DNA of 42,015 bases from positions 57,904 through 99,918 of the forward strand of contig WELB01000133.1 in the NCBI GenBank assembly GCA_009602725.1. The letters run 5' to 3'. A program made the translations under genes and the position numbers. This document shows, one piece after another, positions 20,468 through 31,977 of this stretch; positions within the stretch are counted from its first letter, which is position 1; each line of letters starts with the position of its first letter. Under the pieces are notes generated by a model that was not told where the DNA came from, made no database searches, and saw nothing but the letters and a program-made list of their open reading frames with translations. This stretch comes from Spirogloea muscicola. Taxonomy: Eukaryota > Streptophyta > Zygnematophyceae > Spirogloeales > Spirogloeaceae.

Positions 20468-20920
20468 GCCCGTCGCGCCTGCCGCCGTCTCCGGAGCTCG
20501 GCACCTACATCCTGGAGGTCCGCATGCAGCCCAGCCCAGCCTGCAGCCACCAGCGCCGCCACGGGCGGCCCCCTCCGCCGCGCGGCAGCAAGCAATCGAG
20601 GCGCCTATGCCACCGCGCCATTCATCGGACAGGCCCCCAGTCTCGGCGACGCGCCTGCCAGGACAGGGCCTCGGCGCCCGCCTGTGCTGCGGCAAGCCGC
20701 GCCTTCTGCCGCTAGGCGCTGAGGTGGGAGAGCTGTCACTGGTCCAACCTAATCAGTCCTGCAAACCCCTCAGCGCGCTCGGACGCAGCGAGCGCTGCCG
20801 TCGCAGGGACCGCTTCATGCAAGGCTCGTGGCCGCGCCTCCGCGCCTGGATCCGGGCTCGCATCCTGCAACGGCGGCCGAGGTCTCGGTGTTCGCCAAGG
20901 GCCCCAGGGGCAGAGCCCTC

Positions 20921-23900
20921 TCAGGCGACACCTGCACGCCAGGCAGCCTCCGCCTCCGCTGCCAGCCGCTGCCTTCGAGCGTCCCGTGGCCCGCCTCCTT
21001 CAGGCGGGCGCCCGGGGCGGCGGCCCTGGCTCCGCGCCGCGCGGCCGGTCGCCGACAATGACAGATGTGCGAGGACCGGGCGCCGCCATGGCCGCGAGCG
21101 AGGCCCGCCGCCACCCACGCCGCAGCCCGGGAGCCGAGTCCGCCGGAGGCGACCCAGGACAAGAGCAGCAGCGTGGGGATCAAAGCTTTCTAACAACTCC
21201 ATTGTTCTTGGGTGCTTCGTGGTCTCATCCACATCTTGGTTGCCGGCAATGACTCCATGCTCTTCTGATGTCAAATGAGAAAGGTCGGGCCACCGTTCCT
21301 TCGAAAAGTCTTTGTAATTGCGGAGCTGGCGTGCGTTGTTGGAAGACAACCACTCACCGTGCTCCTCCAGTGCTTTCTGGACCCAGTTGAGACCACAAAT
21401 TGTTCCTCACAATCACCCCTTTGCACCCAAGATCTTTGAAGTGGCTCACTTACATAATTGCATGGCATATCTCATCACAGGCAGGGACAGAAGTTGAGGC
21501 TCCACCTTCACATCCGCAGATGTTGACCCCATAATCTCCTTCTCAAAGTTGGATCCTACAGGCAGTGAGGAGCTGGAGCTCGATCCAAGGACGTAGCCTG
21601 CCAGTGCTTGCACATTGGAAAGGGACAACGTCCTGTCCACAAGCCGCTCTGCTCGCGTTTTGGCAGCGTCAACCTGCTCAATGTCACTCGGTCAATTCAC
21701 TGATTTCAGCAAGACGACACCAGTAGCATGACTGCACTAGCCTGCCTGATTGGGGCAGAACTCCTGCCTTGTAGCATCGGCATTTGTGCTGCTAAAGAGC
21801 GCTCATCTCACCATGGGAAGTATGCGCTGCCGCTGGACCAAGGCATCCTTGCGCATGGCATCCTCGTACCGGGCCATCTGCGATCCCACGCTCTCGATGG
21901 CCTGCCGATCCTGCGTCGCCTGATCCGCTCGCTCTGCCAGCTGCCGGGAGCAGGCGCTCAGCAGGACGGACCCAACCCCCAAGGGCGTACCCAACTTGAG
22001 CCTCATGCGCTCAGCACCAGCATCAGTGCTGCCTCCCAAGAAGCCGAAAATGAAGTCCTCGAGCTCTTGAAAGCCGCTGGACCTCCACCCCTGGTCCTGC
22101 TCTAGTCTGGCCTTGCTCGTGCCGAGCTTTGCTTTCAAGGCTCTTCGAGCTGAGACAGGATAGACGGGTACTGGCGACACCCCGAGGAGCTTCTCTGCAT
22201 TCACCTGCACAAACTGGAGGACCTCCTGAACCTGCAATGTCGTGCAGGGGAGAATCACCGTCAGCCGCAAAATCAAGCACATAATGTTGAGGACAATCAT
22301 CAGGGTGGACAACACTGGAGGCTGATTGATCTGCAGATACAGCAGCCTCATCATGGCTTGTTCTGAAGAGATGCCAACCAACCTCAGAAACCTCGGTCAA
22401 CACATCTGCCTTGTTGAGGATGAAGATGACCTTCTTGCCCCATTGTCTGATATACCGCAAGAAGGACACCTGCATCATCCGACACTCCAGGTGCATGACA
22501 TTCACGTTCATGACTGAAGTGTGCCTTGAGAGCTAGTGCAGGCTTGGGTATTACGCTGCAACTCCACCATGAATCCTTATTTGTGTGTGTAAGCAGATGT
22601 GAGCTTCTTGTCACAATCACCGAAGCACCGTGTAATCATCAGAATATCCTGCGTACCTCAGATTCTGTCAGTGGTCGATCAGCGGAGAGGACAAAGAGCA
22701 CAAGGTCTGCCCTAGGAACAAACTCCTCTGTCAATCTCTGCTGCCTTTCCAGGATGACATTTGTCCCAGGCGTGTCCACCAGATTCATCTGCACAGCTTA
22801 AGACTTGTTATTGTTGTTGTCCTTCTCCCCTTCAATGTGCTAAAGTGAGAGCCGAGGTGACTGTATTTGGCAGCTAGACAGGAGCTTCATGAGTTCTGAT
22901 TTTTGAGTTGCCACTACTGAGGGTGGCAATCAGCCACCAACCTGCTTGAGGAGATTGGCTGGCAGATACTTCAGAAAGTGGCCGTCCGGATGCCGCTCAG
23001 CTTGCTCCTCCTCTACTTCCTTGTCGCTATGCTTCAGCATGGTAATCTCGTTCGTTGTCGGCACAACACCCTCCTTCAAGTACTTCTCTCCAAGGAGGGC
23101 ATTGATCACCGACGACTTGCCCGAATTGAACTCCCCCTGCGGTCACGCAATAAGCAGTCTCTATAAGTGGTCGCAAGCTGCAAATCCGGAGCCATCCTGA
23201 GGAAAGCAATAGCAACTTCGACTGAAGCAGTCAAACCCAAAATTTTTTGCAGCAAGCATTTCTGGTCCCCTGTGGCCCTTGTGAATATGGACCACCTTTT
23301 GTGTCTATGAGGCAGACTGAGTCAACCAACTGACTCACAACAATCACAAGGAGGAAGAGGTCGTCAAGCTGCGCCAGCGCGTCCTCCAGCAAAGAGACTT
23401 CCGCCATCTGCGCCAAATGAGGGCCCACTTCGAGAGGCAGTTAACATAAACGCCACTGTACAGTCACTTCTCTGGGGCTTGACGTGCTTGTGAGACTTCC
23501 CACAAAGCAGGAATGAGACTCACTAAAGTCTGACGGGATGCCTGTGTTTGCTACTTGATCCTTGCACGTTCCCTAGCGTGAAACAGACACTGCACTTGCC
23601 TGTGGGCAAGCAACTTGGAGCAGGTCCAGCATGTCCTTGAGCAATGAGCGCTCATCCTCCAGGAGGAGCTTAGCCTGAGTGTCTAGAATCTGCGCCACAC
23701 TGCCGTTGGTTGTTGGGTTCCTTCCGCCCCCTCCTTTGTCCCCAGCCTTCTCCTGCTTCACCCTTGCTGAGTCTTCAGCTTGCTGCACATTTGGAGTGTG
23801 CCCGGCCCGCTGTGCCGCGGAGCCGATGCCACTGAGCACGGCTTCTGCATATCCCTTAGCTGCCCCACTGGACACCTCCTCCTCCCTCCCCCCCTCCGCC

Positions 23901-23965
23901 GTCTCCGCCTCCACCCCTCTTCCCTGACCTGCCCGCAACTCCGAGCCCGCCGACTGACTGCCCAT
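20921..23965 (-). CDS. FZL: FZL-type (FZO-like) dynamin-family GTPase
   Basis: Dynamin-superfamily GTPase of chloroplast thylakoid and envelope membranes in plants, needed for thylakoid fusion. Exons on the minus strand: 23615-23965, 23339-23407, 22942-23136, 22657-22788, 22392-22469, 21812-22231, 21454-21673, and from about 21400 downward. The GTPase motifs are clear: G1 GEFNSGKSSVINALLG, G2 VVPTTNEITML, G3 VNLVDTPGTN with the nearby ADLVLFVLSADRPLTESE, and G4 KKVIFILNKADVL. The helical part follows (RYEDAMRKDALVQRQRILPM; WLSSNNARQLRNYKDFSKERW; LLESFDPHAAALVL). The paired membrane segments and the true stop fall in GC-rich sequence below 21150, which I could not resolve; 20921 is only the end of one open frame. 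The exon 7 to 8 junction is also uncertain. The N-terminus is short for FZL: about 117 codons before the ALAQLDDLFLLVIV segment, with no thiamine-phosphate-synthase-like domain seen. Confidence 0.88.
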
Positions 23966-25016
23966 TCACTCTTGCCGGCCAAGACCTCCACACCTGTGCG
24001 CTCGGCTATGCCGCCGTGGCTGGTGTGACTGGCGGGTTCGGCAAGTCGTATTACCTCGTGACCAGCGATGTTGACAGCACGGTCACCGTCGACTACGGCA
24101 CGCTGCGTTGGGCCATTGCAAACATCCGGGACGGTGTCTACATCCAGTTCCAGCACTCCATGATCATCAATCTTGCTGACCGGCTTTTCCTTGCTTCAAA
24201 CACCACAGTTGACGGACGCGGCGTCCGTGTGGTACTCCAGTCCAATGGGCTCGTGGTGCAGGACGTCACCAATGTCATCCTCCATAATCTGGAGATTGGC
24301 AACCAAGTCGGGGACCCCGACCTCGTGCCCATCCGCAACGCACAAACGGTCTGCTATAAGCTTTGCCACCACCATGCAGTAGTCATAGTACAGAGACTCA
24401 AATCGGTGAGGGGAACTTTAGTAGCCACTGACTTGATTGTATGACATTCTTATCTCAGGTCTGGGTGGACCATTGCAATATCTACAATGCTGTCAACGGA
24501 TCCGTTAGTGTTGTAAAGGGCGGCACGGATGTCACACTGTCAAACAGCTATATTCACAACTTTGACAAGACTGTCCTCCTCGGAGCAGACGATGCCGATA
24601 TGTTCGACGTCAACCTCCGTGTGACCTTGTACCGCAATTGGTTCGACCAAGATGGCCAACAGCAGCCCCTATGTAGGTTTGGCCACTGTCACGTCGCCAA
24701 CAACCTCTACACTAGTTGGGGCTCATATGTCCTTGGCGGACGGGATCATGCCAATATTCGTTCCGACAACAACATCTACTATGCTGGCGAGGGGAGGAAG
24801 GAGGTGACGCTGTACTTCAATGGCATCGAGACAACAGACCCCAACTATGATCCGACGCCCACAATCATCTCCTTCAATGACCTGCTCCTCAATGGAGCAA
24901 CTTTCCACCAGTTCCTCAATGGGCCCACTTTCGTGCCACCCTACTCACTCCCCCTCTTCGTTGCTGACTACACCCTCGAGACCTTTGTCAAAGCCAACTC
25001 TGGCCCTCTCTTCTGA
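23860..25016 (+). CDS. Pectate lyase-like (PL1) protein with SPPPP linker, 5' end unknown
   Basis: Parallel beta-helix protein of polysaccharide lyase family 1, expected to be secreted or wall-bound. Two exons, 23860-24405 and 24459-25016, join in phase 0 (GTGAGG donor, CAG acceptor) and stop at TGA 25014-25016. The reading opens after an acceptor TTAG with three SPPPP modules, as in hydroxyproline-rich algal wall proteins; the signal peptide exon upstream is not found. PL1 features: TCALGYAAVAGVTGGFGKSY, GTLRWAIAN, TVDGRGVRV, NVILHNLEIGN, VWVDHCNIYNA, LSNSYIHNFDKTVLLGADD, VTLYRNWFD, CRFGHCHVANNLYTSWGSYV. The catalytic RxPxxR motif reads QQPLCR, so the first arginine is replaced by glutamine. 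The region around 24351-24390 (VCYKLCHHHAVV) is odd and may hide a small error. Its first exon overlaps the FZL 5' exon antisense by about 106 bp. Confidence 0.85.
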
Positions 25017-25289
25017 GAACAAGGGACCTTATAGGCTCAAAGAAGAATCAGGCTTACCTCCAATAGCATCTCTAGAATCTCGTTCAAGCGACCAAAGCTT
25101 GAGAGCTGGGAGTCGGCTTTGATGGGGACAAGGGAATTTTTGGACCTATCAGCTTTCATCATAATGCTGGAGTGGAGTGGTGGGCTTCTGCTCATCATTT
25201 GTATAGATTAGCTACACAACGACATGGTGTTTTCTGTCCTTAAGCCATGCAGACAATGACGAACTTGTCCAGTTCCGACAAAGCAGTCC
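25017..25289. other. 3' flank of the pectate lyase-like gene
   Basis: Likely 3' UTR. No coding signal. Confidence 0.3.
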
Positions 25290-25530
25290 ATTGCTTTTGG
25301 GCCTCTTTCACCTTCTTCGGACAGATTGGCAACTTGGCAAATGCACCAGTCTCCTACTACTTTCATCCCTTATTCTGGGCTGGCCAATCACAGCCATCGC
25401 CCTCTACTAAAAGAGACTTCATTTCTCTCTATCTTTTATTCTGCACTAAGTATTGCCTGAACAATGTATTGGCTGAAATTCGCCACCCTGTCATTTCATG
25501 CGCACCACGCGCCTTCTTTCTTTCTCCTAC
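25290..25530 (+). repeat. LINE-like tail, copy C
   Basis: Tail modules only: GGGCTGGCCAATCACAGCCA at about 25377, GCCTGAACAATGTATTGGCT at 25455 and CATGCGCACCACGCGCCTTC at 25497. They match copy A and the reverse complement of 41100-41215. No coding fragment of the reverse transcriptase is kept. Confidence 0.6.
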
Positions 25531-26282
25531 TGGCATGGCTGAAAGACAGGATGAGACAAGTGGCAATGGATGAGTGTCTTAAGTTGTATTAAGATCTCCA
25601 AGCCGTCCTGTTAGCCTTGTGCTAGCCTGAAACTGAGATTGTCTAGCCCAACTTGAGCTTGTCCATCTTGCACGTGCCGCAGTGCGATTTACAACTGAAG
25701 CTGAGCTATGGATTTGCAAATCTGCATATGCCCACCTCTAATACTCAGAGCGAAGTTGCAGCACTCTTGTCTCCCTAAAACGCAGGAGAATGAAAATTTC
25801 GGTAGCTGGCATGTTGACTGCCTGACAACACTAGCATCATTCATGACTGTATTGTGGCAATTCATGGGCTCTGCACACAATTGAGTACGCCAAACTGCAT
25901 GCTTGAAGATTTGTCAAGGACACAGTTTCACCAAGGAGTGGTCGGCACCCACCATCACCATCAGCAGCAGCAGTATCCTTTTCGGGTCAGAGCATGAGGC
26001 ACCGGTTTGCCACACCATGCGAGTAATAGCATGTGCCAGTTTCTATTGACCTGGTCTGAGTGGAATCAAATACTGAAGCTCGGCTGAAGCGATTTTGTGG
26101 GCCGTGCATGTGTTCCTTGCACTCGCCACTTGCGGACTCAAGCGTACCTCGGCGGCGTCGGCATCCGCCGCAGTGCGTGTACTAAGTGGGACGGCGAGTG
26201 AGCTGGCCCGTGTAGACCACCTGATGGGGCCCAAGGCCCAAATTTTTTAGAAGATATTTATTCTTATATATTTTCTTATATG
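25531..26282. other. Intergenic, AT-rich at the right edge
   Basis: No gene recognised. An AT-rich run at 26238-26281 (ATTTTTTAG, TATTTATTCTTATATA) directly precedes a copy of the 62-bp segment shared with 36241. Confidence 0.3.
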
Positions 26283-26344
26283 CGGCTGCTGATATTAAAG
26301 AACCAGCTGTAAACTGCCAGCCAGATGCATACAGGTGTTCATGA
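26283..26344 (-). repeat. 62-bp segment, copy 1 (second copy at 36241-36302)
   Basis: Nearly identical to 36241-36302, with about six differences, in the same orientation. On the minus strand both encode CIWLAVYS followed by FF(D/N)ISSR. In the 36.2 kb copy this frame runs on into the reverse-transcriptase end fragment, so the segment is probably retrotransposon coding sequence. Confidence 0.7.
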
Positions 26345-26398
26345 CGGCTAGCCAAAGGCTAGGCAGACAGGGCGCCCTCTGGCTTCCTCTGGCCCCCT

Positions 26399-26985
26399 TC
26401 TCGTTCTTTGTTCATTCTTTTTTGGGCTGGCTTGTCCAGCCCCTATCCTCAATGGGCGAGCCCTTTCTTTCTCAATACCCCCGTGTCAGCAGTAGGAAGT
26501 CAGATGAGCCGAGGGGAGGAAGAGCAACCCCGCTGCGCAAACCAGAGGCTGCTGCAAGGGCGCGACCAGCCCGGCGATGCAAAGCAATTGCCTGGGACCG
26601 CCGTAGGCACATCGACGCAATCGGTAGCAGGACACAAGACCCACAGGCACCGAGCCACCGGGAAGGGCTGCACCCTGTTCCCGGGGAAAAAAAAAAAAAA
26701 AAGGCGCCGCTGGTCAGCTTGAGAGGCGAAAGTAACGAGGACCACCGACCCCCGTAACACCACATGGATGTCCATGGCCAGGGGGTAAAATCCAATCTTT
26801 GGAGCTGTGGTAAAAGGTATCACCCGCCGGGTGGTCCTTGTACTTGCTTAACTTCTTTTGTTCGGCCACCTTCACGGCATAGCCGGTCTCAGAAGTAATG
26901 GGCCCAAGAAGAAAGTGCTCGCCCATTGAGGATGGGGGCTGGAAAAGCCAGCCCAAAAAAGAATGAACAGAGTACGAGAAAGGCC
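26399..26985 (-). repeat. 5'-truncated LINE-like copy with 70-bp inverted ends
   Basis: On the minus strand, broken frames give AVKVAEQKKLSKYKDHPAGD, then FYPLAMDIHVVLRGS, then CLRRSQAIALHRRAGRALAA ending in LLLTRGY and stop near 26472. This order resembles the C-terminal region of non-LTR reverse transcriptases. The segment is bracketed by inverted repeats at 26399-26470 and 26914-26985 (core TGTTCATTCTTTTTTGGGCT, then CATCCTCAATGGGCGAGC). A run of 16 A lies at 26687-26702. Confidence 0.65.
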
Positions 26986-27546
26986 CAAAAGGCCGCTAAT
27001 GTCTCTAGCGTGCTCTCAGACGTCTTGGTTCGAGGAGACGAGGCAGTAACTCCTTCATCAGGCGAGGCCCGTTCGTGGCGGCGATTCCCTTCTCACTCGT
27101 TAAGGCGACGCCTGGTGAAGCAAGGAGCCGCTTGCGCACATCGCCGAGCAGGAGCTTGCAGCCACGCTTTGCTCGTTGCTGCTCACCCAGCTCTGTCCCT
27201 CTTCTTAGCCACCGCCCTCTCTGAGTAGCATCACGTCGGCAGCTGCCAATTGGTACCCCGCTCGGAGCTGACTCTGGCAGGTCAGTGCCACACTGCAACG
27301 TGTAAGGACAGCATGGGCAAGCCATCCCTATACTCCATGCAGCAATGTGCCAAATTTACCACGATGGGAAAGATGTCTCCTTTCGACTTCCATCTCTAGG
27401 TCAACGTCTGTACTTGTGTTTGGCAAACCAGCCATTTATAACACAAGGGCCAAGACCTTACCGACCGACGTACTCGCCGAGCTTTGTAGGTAAGCGGCAT
27501 TGATGACTGCTCCGGGCGAGCTGGATTCTGCGACGAGCTCAATCCA
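26986..27546. other. Intergenic and PUS3 upstream region
   Basis: A minus-strand open frame here (LLLGDVRKRLLASPGVALTS) has no family I recognise. The right part should hold the promoter and 5' UTR of the pseudouridine synthase gene; no sharp element seen. Confidence 0.3.
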
Positions 27547-30500
27547 ATGCCAATTCGGCAGTTGTGGCAAGAGGCGATGATGGACCAGGCACAGGCACGG
27601 ATAGCTGAGCTCGAGACGCTGGTGGCCTCACTGCAGTCGCAGCTCCTGGTGAGTCGCTGCATATGGCCACCTGTAATATCTGCAGCAGTTGCTCGAGGTT
27701 GTACCTACGTGACTGGCCTTTGACGGATTGCAAGCCATCCAGCCCTCAGCGAGCACCGTCCCTTGTCAGATTGCCTTTTGGCGGAAACGAAAGTGGCGTC
27801 AGGTTGCTACCTGTGGGGCTGGTGCAGGAGGCCAGAAAGCAGGCGCCTGATGGTCCCCAGCTTTGCACCAATGGCTCAGTCGCCGATGCGAGCGCCGACG
27901 CTGCTGAGGCTCCTGTAGGGCTGGCGGCGGCTGCCAAAGGTGCCAATCATGCCGGTGTCGCTGCAGACTCCCCGGTGGACGCGACTAAGAGGGAGAAAGC
28001 AGGGCGCAGGCGACGTGGCACTAAAGGCGAGCCTCCATAGCCACAACCCCTGGACATTGAGCATCCACTGGCCCTCTTGTACTCACAGTGGATTGCTTGA
28101 GTCAAGGGTCTACAAGGCAGTCTGCTCTCTGCTGCCATCAGTACTTCCATTTCAGGGCTGCAAGATGCTAGGGTTTTCGGGTTTTAAGCTTAGGGGTTCA
28201 GCTTTTACATGCTCTCTGAAACACAGACAGCTACTCTAGTTCACACTGCCAGATTGCTTTCAGACTTTGGGGCTCAAAGGTTGGCTCGTAAGAGCTGGTT
28301 TGTGTGCACTGAGGTTTTTGCACTAGCTGCAGGCACGTGCTGGCCAACCGAGACTGTGGTCACCAGGCACATTGCGCTCAAGCTCATGTACCTTGGCGTC
28401 AGGTGCATATTGACAAGCTGACCGTATCCTTCATCTAAGCAGATGCTGTTATAGCTAACCTCAAGTGAAAGACCCCAAAAGGAAGCCTGTATGCCATGTA
28501 AGTATCATAGAACATGCTATGGTGTCATTATTTAGTGAGCTGCTAATAAGAACGAAGCTGAAGGCCTACCGTACTTATTGAAGCAATGATGTCTTATTGC
28601 AACAATGTAGCCTCCTCAGAGCTTTCAGCTTGCTCAGGATGCTCGCAACAGTAGTGTGGCTACTCCCTGGTGCAGTATTACAGCATCCACTGGCTCTTTC
28701 ATGTCATGCCTCAGATCACATCACCGTGAATCTGTGACATGTGCAGATACCACGGATTTGCGTCACAGGCAGTCGGACAGCCCACTGTGGAGGTATAGCT
28801 GAGAAGATCCTGAGAGTTGAAGTTGTTTGTAAGGACCCTCAATGAAGCTCTGCACAAAATTGGACTCTGACTTTTTCAACAGCAATTCCAATCCCAACAA
28901 TCCTGACATAATTTGCCAATGAAAGGGGGAGCTGATTGCTGCGCTGAGGACAACAAGGCTTGTCTTTGGAGATTGGAGCAATGTGCAGTATTCACGCTGT
29001 GGCCGTACCGACAAGGGCGTCTCTGCCATGGGACAGGTCATTGCACGGGACATCTTCATATGAGCTGCCCTATGCTTACAGAAAGTCACACTGCAATGAC
29101 CCAAGATTCGTTGAACGCGATGCGCATTCTAGTCTGTAGGTCCTGCTTGGCTGGCCCTCAGATGGAAAATGTCCGACTGAAGTCACTTTGTCTTGTGGCA
29201 TTAGGTGGTTGCTCTCTATCTAAGATCGGCCTTGAAGATTGAGAATGACAGCCAGGGTAACTCAACGTTCGAGGTAGACAAGGATATCTTACCAGAGGGA
29301 ACACCATACACTTCCGAGTCAGAGAAGATTCTAAGGCAGGTAGAGGATGAGGACAAAGTTGCACCAAACACGTGTAGAGCGCAAGAATTGGCAGCTGAGC
29401 AAGGTCGAGAGTTGGATATGCACGATGGGATACAAATTGGAGTGCATTCCAAGCAACCTGACAGAGTTCAAGCTGCGATTGCCTCCAGGGCAGAAGAGGC
29501 CGGCCTTGCCGCTGCAGCTTGTAAGCCTGCATGTCTGCAACTGCGTCAATGGTCAATGCACCTTGTCTTGCAAGTGGAGGTGCAAATGTTGAATATTTAG
29601 GTCTTGCAATTGGATCTCGCAGAGCAAGGCTCCTTCTTTGCATGCTCTTAGCTTGATCCTGCAGCTGGCAAATTAGCAGTCTCCTGTTAGCAATATCCAG
29701 CCAGTACATCAAGCAAGCGTATATCGCTGTTCGAACAGGTCACGGGGAGATTGATTACGTGAAGGTGTTGAATGCTGCACTGCCTCAGGATATCAGAGTT
29801 CTGGGGTGGTGCCCTGTTCCTCGGTACTTCAGTGCAAGGTATGGTCAAGATCATGGAACTCCATTGACAAGCGCTCGTGTTATGCCCACAAGCCGTGGAT
29901 ACAGCCTGCTCAGATTGTCAACACGAGCTTATTGCATGGAGGACTGGATGAGGGTATGTAGGTTTGGATTTTCAAATTGCAGGTCACTTGGTATCTACGT
30001 CGCAGAGGCTGCTCAGCAATCACGTCAGGGCTGAGTCTTCGAATGATGGTGATAAAAACAGCTCTGGAGGTTGCAGATGCTAGAATGTGTTCCTGAAGTG
30101 CGTCTGTAAGCTTCAACGCGTCTGTAAGCTTCAACAGTAGCCAAGGACCACCATGGTGAAGTTGTCACTACTGTGTTGCCAGATTCAGCTGCCTCTCTAG
30201 AGAGTACTCATACTTCTTCTACGGAATCTCCCTGGACATCGCGGCCATGAGGACTGCTGCTGCTTACTTTGTAGGGGAGCATGACTTTCGCAACTTCTGC
30301 AAGATGGATGCTCTCAACGTCCACAACTACAGGCGCGAGGTCCTCAAGTGCGAGATTGCTCCAGCCCTTGGGGGCCGTACTGGGTGCGAAGCTCAGATGA
30401 CACATCAGGCACTGATGGGCATGAAAGACATGCTTCACCTCGTTGCCCCGATTGGCTGCTTTTGTTGTTAGTCTCTGTTACAAATCCTGCAACGAGCTGG

Positions 30501-31977
30501 ATGTAGGGCATGTATGTGAGACGTCAGTGTCTCAGTGTCTCTTCACGTTATTTCATACTTTTTAGCCGCACTTTAGACAGGAGATTTATGTCAACCTTTT
30601 CCTAAGGACACTACCTGGAAAAGTAAACTTGTCAATCTCGTGCATTCCACAGGGATGGTGAGACAGGAGTGTGGGAGCTAAAAGTCACTGGGACAGCGTT
30701 TCTATGGCACCAAGTCCGCTACATGGCAGCCGTCCTGTTCCTTGTTGGCACTGGCAGGGAATCCCCCTCGGCAAGGGCTCTGTCCTTCATTCTGTTCCAT
30801 CGCAATTGCAGTACTGCAACTTTTCCATGTAATTGTCAATGTCTCCTCAGTCTTACAGTTATGTTGGCCTCTGAACCTGCAGACTGTTATGGACCTTCTG
30901 GACCTTGAGAAATACCCGAGAAAACCACAGTACAGCTTGGCGCCAGAGCAGCCATTGATGCTCGCCGCTTGTCGGTACCAGGGTGTCCTTTTCAAGGTTT
31001 CAGCAGGTCGTTACTGTTCAGTTTACATGCATATTGGCTTCGTGTGCACAATTCAATTGTTATCCTTGTACAGTCAGCCAATTGAGTGATACCAAACCCA
31101 AGCATCATGCACTTCTGATAGCAGGAACGCGAGATCTCTTAAGACAGAAGGTATGAGCAGCATGGCATGTGGTCGCGAATGGATTTCTATGCAGGGGCAT
31201 TGCGAGCGCTCCAACAAGACGTTCAAGCCAACCTGCACAGCTGCCGCATAATGGCATGCATGCTGCGAAACATCAAGCTTGGCATCGGCCAGAGCGCAGG
31301 TGGGATTGCCAAGTCTTGATGGAGTTGCAGGATGCAGCAACTATTGCAGAGCTGTCATATACTCAGTAGTTGGGTGTCAAAGGTAGGACTGGTGTAACTG
31401 GACAGCCGTAAATTTCAACAAGCAGAGACTGCATCTTGTTACTAGGGTTCTAAGCTTATACTCTGTCTCACCATGAGGTCATAGACTGAACACTTTAAGC
31501 TGGTGCTTAATAATTCTTCAGTTGAAGCAGCACCAGAGGACCATCTCTCAACAAACAAGAGGAGCAGCAAGGAGAGGGGTGGGTACATATTGATTCGAGA
31601 TAGGATTACCGAGCGTAAGTGATCAAGTCATGTTGCCTGTCCAGTTGACATTGTTCTGCAAGGGAATGTATTTGCCTCAGTCAGTGGGGTCTATGGCGTC
31701 CAGGAATCCACATGTACTTTACTACTACACTCCTGCCTTGTACCCCTTGCTTGCAGTCTTTTGTCTTACAAAGTGCAGCCTTACACTCTAATTCAGCACT
31801 GTGGTGAGCAGGTTGTTTGAGGGTGTCTTAGTGCTGATACTTCCTTTGCCATTTGCAGCAACATACGAGGCGAGGAATGAATGCCAGAAAGCGAAGGAGT
31901 CACGAAAGTCTGGATACAAGCAACCAGCTGGTGTGGCCCAGCATTGGCCTCCTCTTGCACCATCACTGAGTGACTAA
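27547..31977 (+). CDS. tRNA pseudouridine(38/39) synthase, PUS3/Deg1-like
   Basis: TruA-family enzyme that isomerises uridine 38/39 in the anticodon arm of tRNAs. The start ATG 27547 opens a short exon with a coiled coil (MDQAQARIAELETLVASLQS), as in eukaryotic PUS3. Exons then give RHIALKLMYLGVR (28352-28400), YHGFASQAVGQPTVE (28748-28792), YSRCGRTDKGVSAMGQ (28987-29034) with the catalytic aspartate in RTDKGV, VVALYLRSALK (29205), YVKVLNAALPQDIRVLGWCP and YFSAR (29755-29840), REYSYFFYGISLD and HDFRNFCKMDALNVHNYRRE (30200-30340), VTGTAFLWHQVRYMAAVLFL (30688-30750) and DLLDLEKYPRKPQYSLAPEQ (30894). The C-terminus runs through GGYILIRDRITE (31577) and TYEARNECQKAKESRKS to TAA 31975-31977. Most junctions are GT-AG; the one between about 28873 and 28987 lacks an obvious donor (in-frame TGA after IGL), so that exon end is unresolved. 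Confidence 0.9.

Noticed and set aside
29736-29751. CTGTTCGAACAGGTCA resembling a tRNA T-arm
   Set aside because: It is a short palindrome in a PUS3 intron or exon edge; no acceptor or anticodon stem fits around it.
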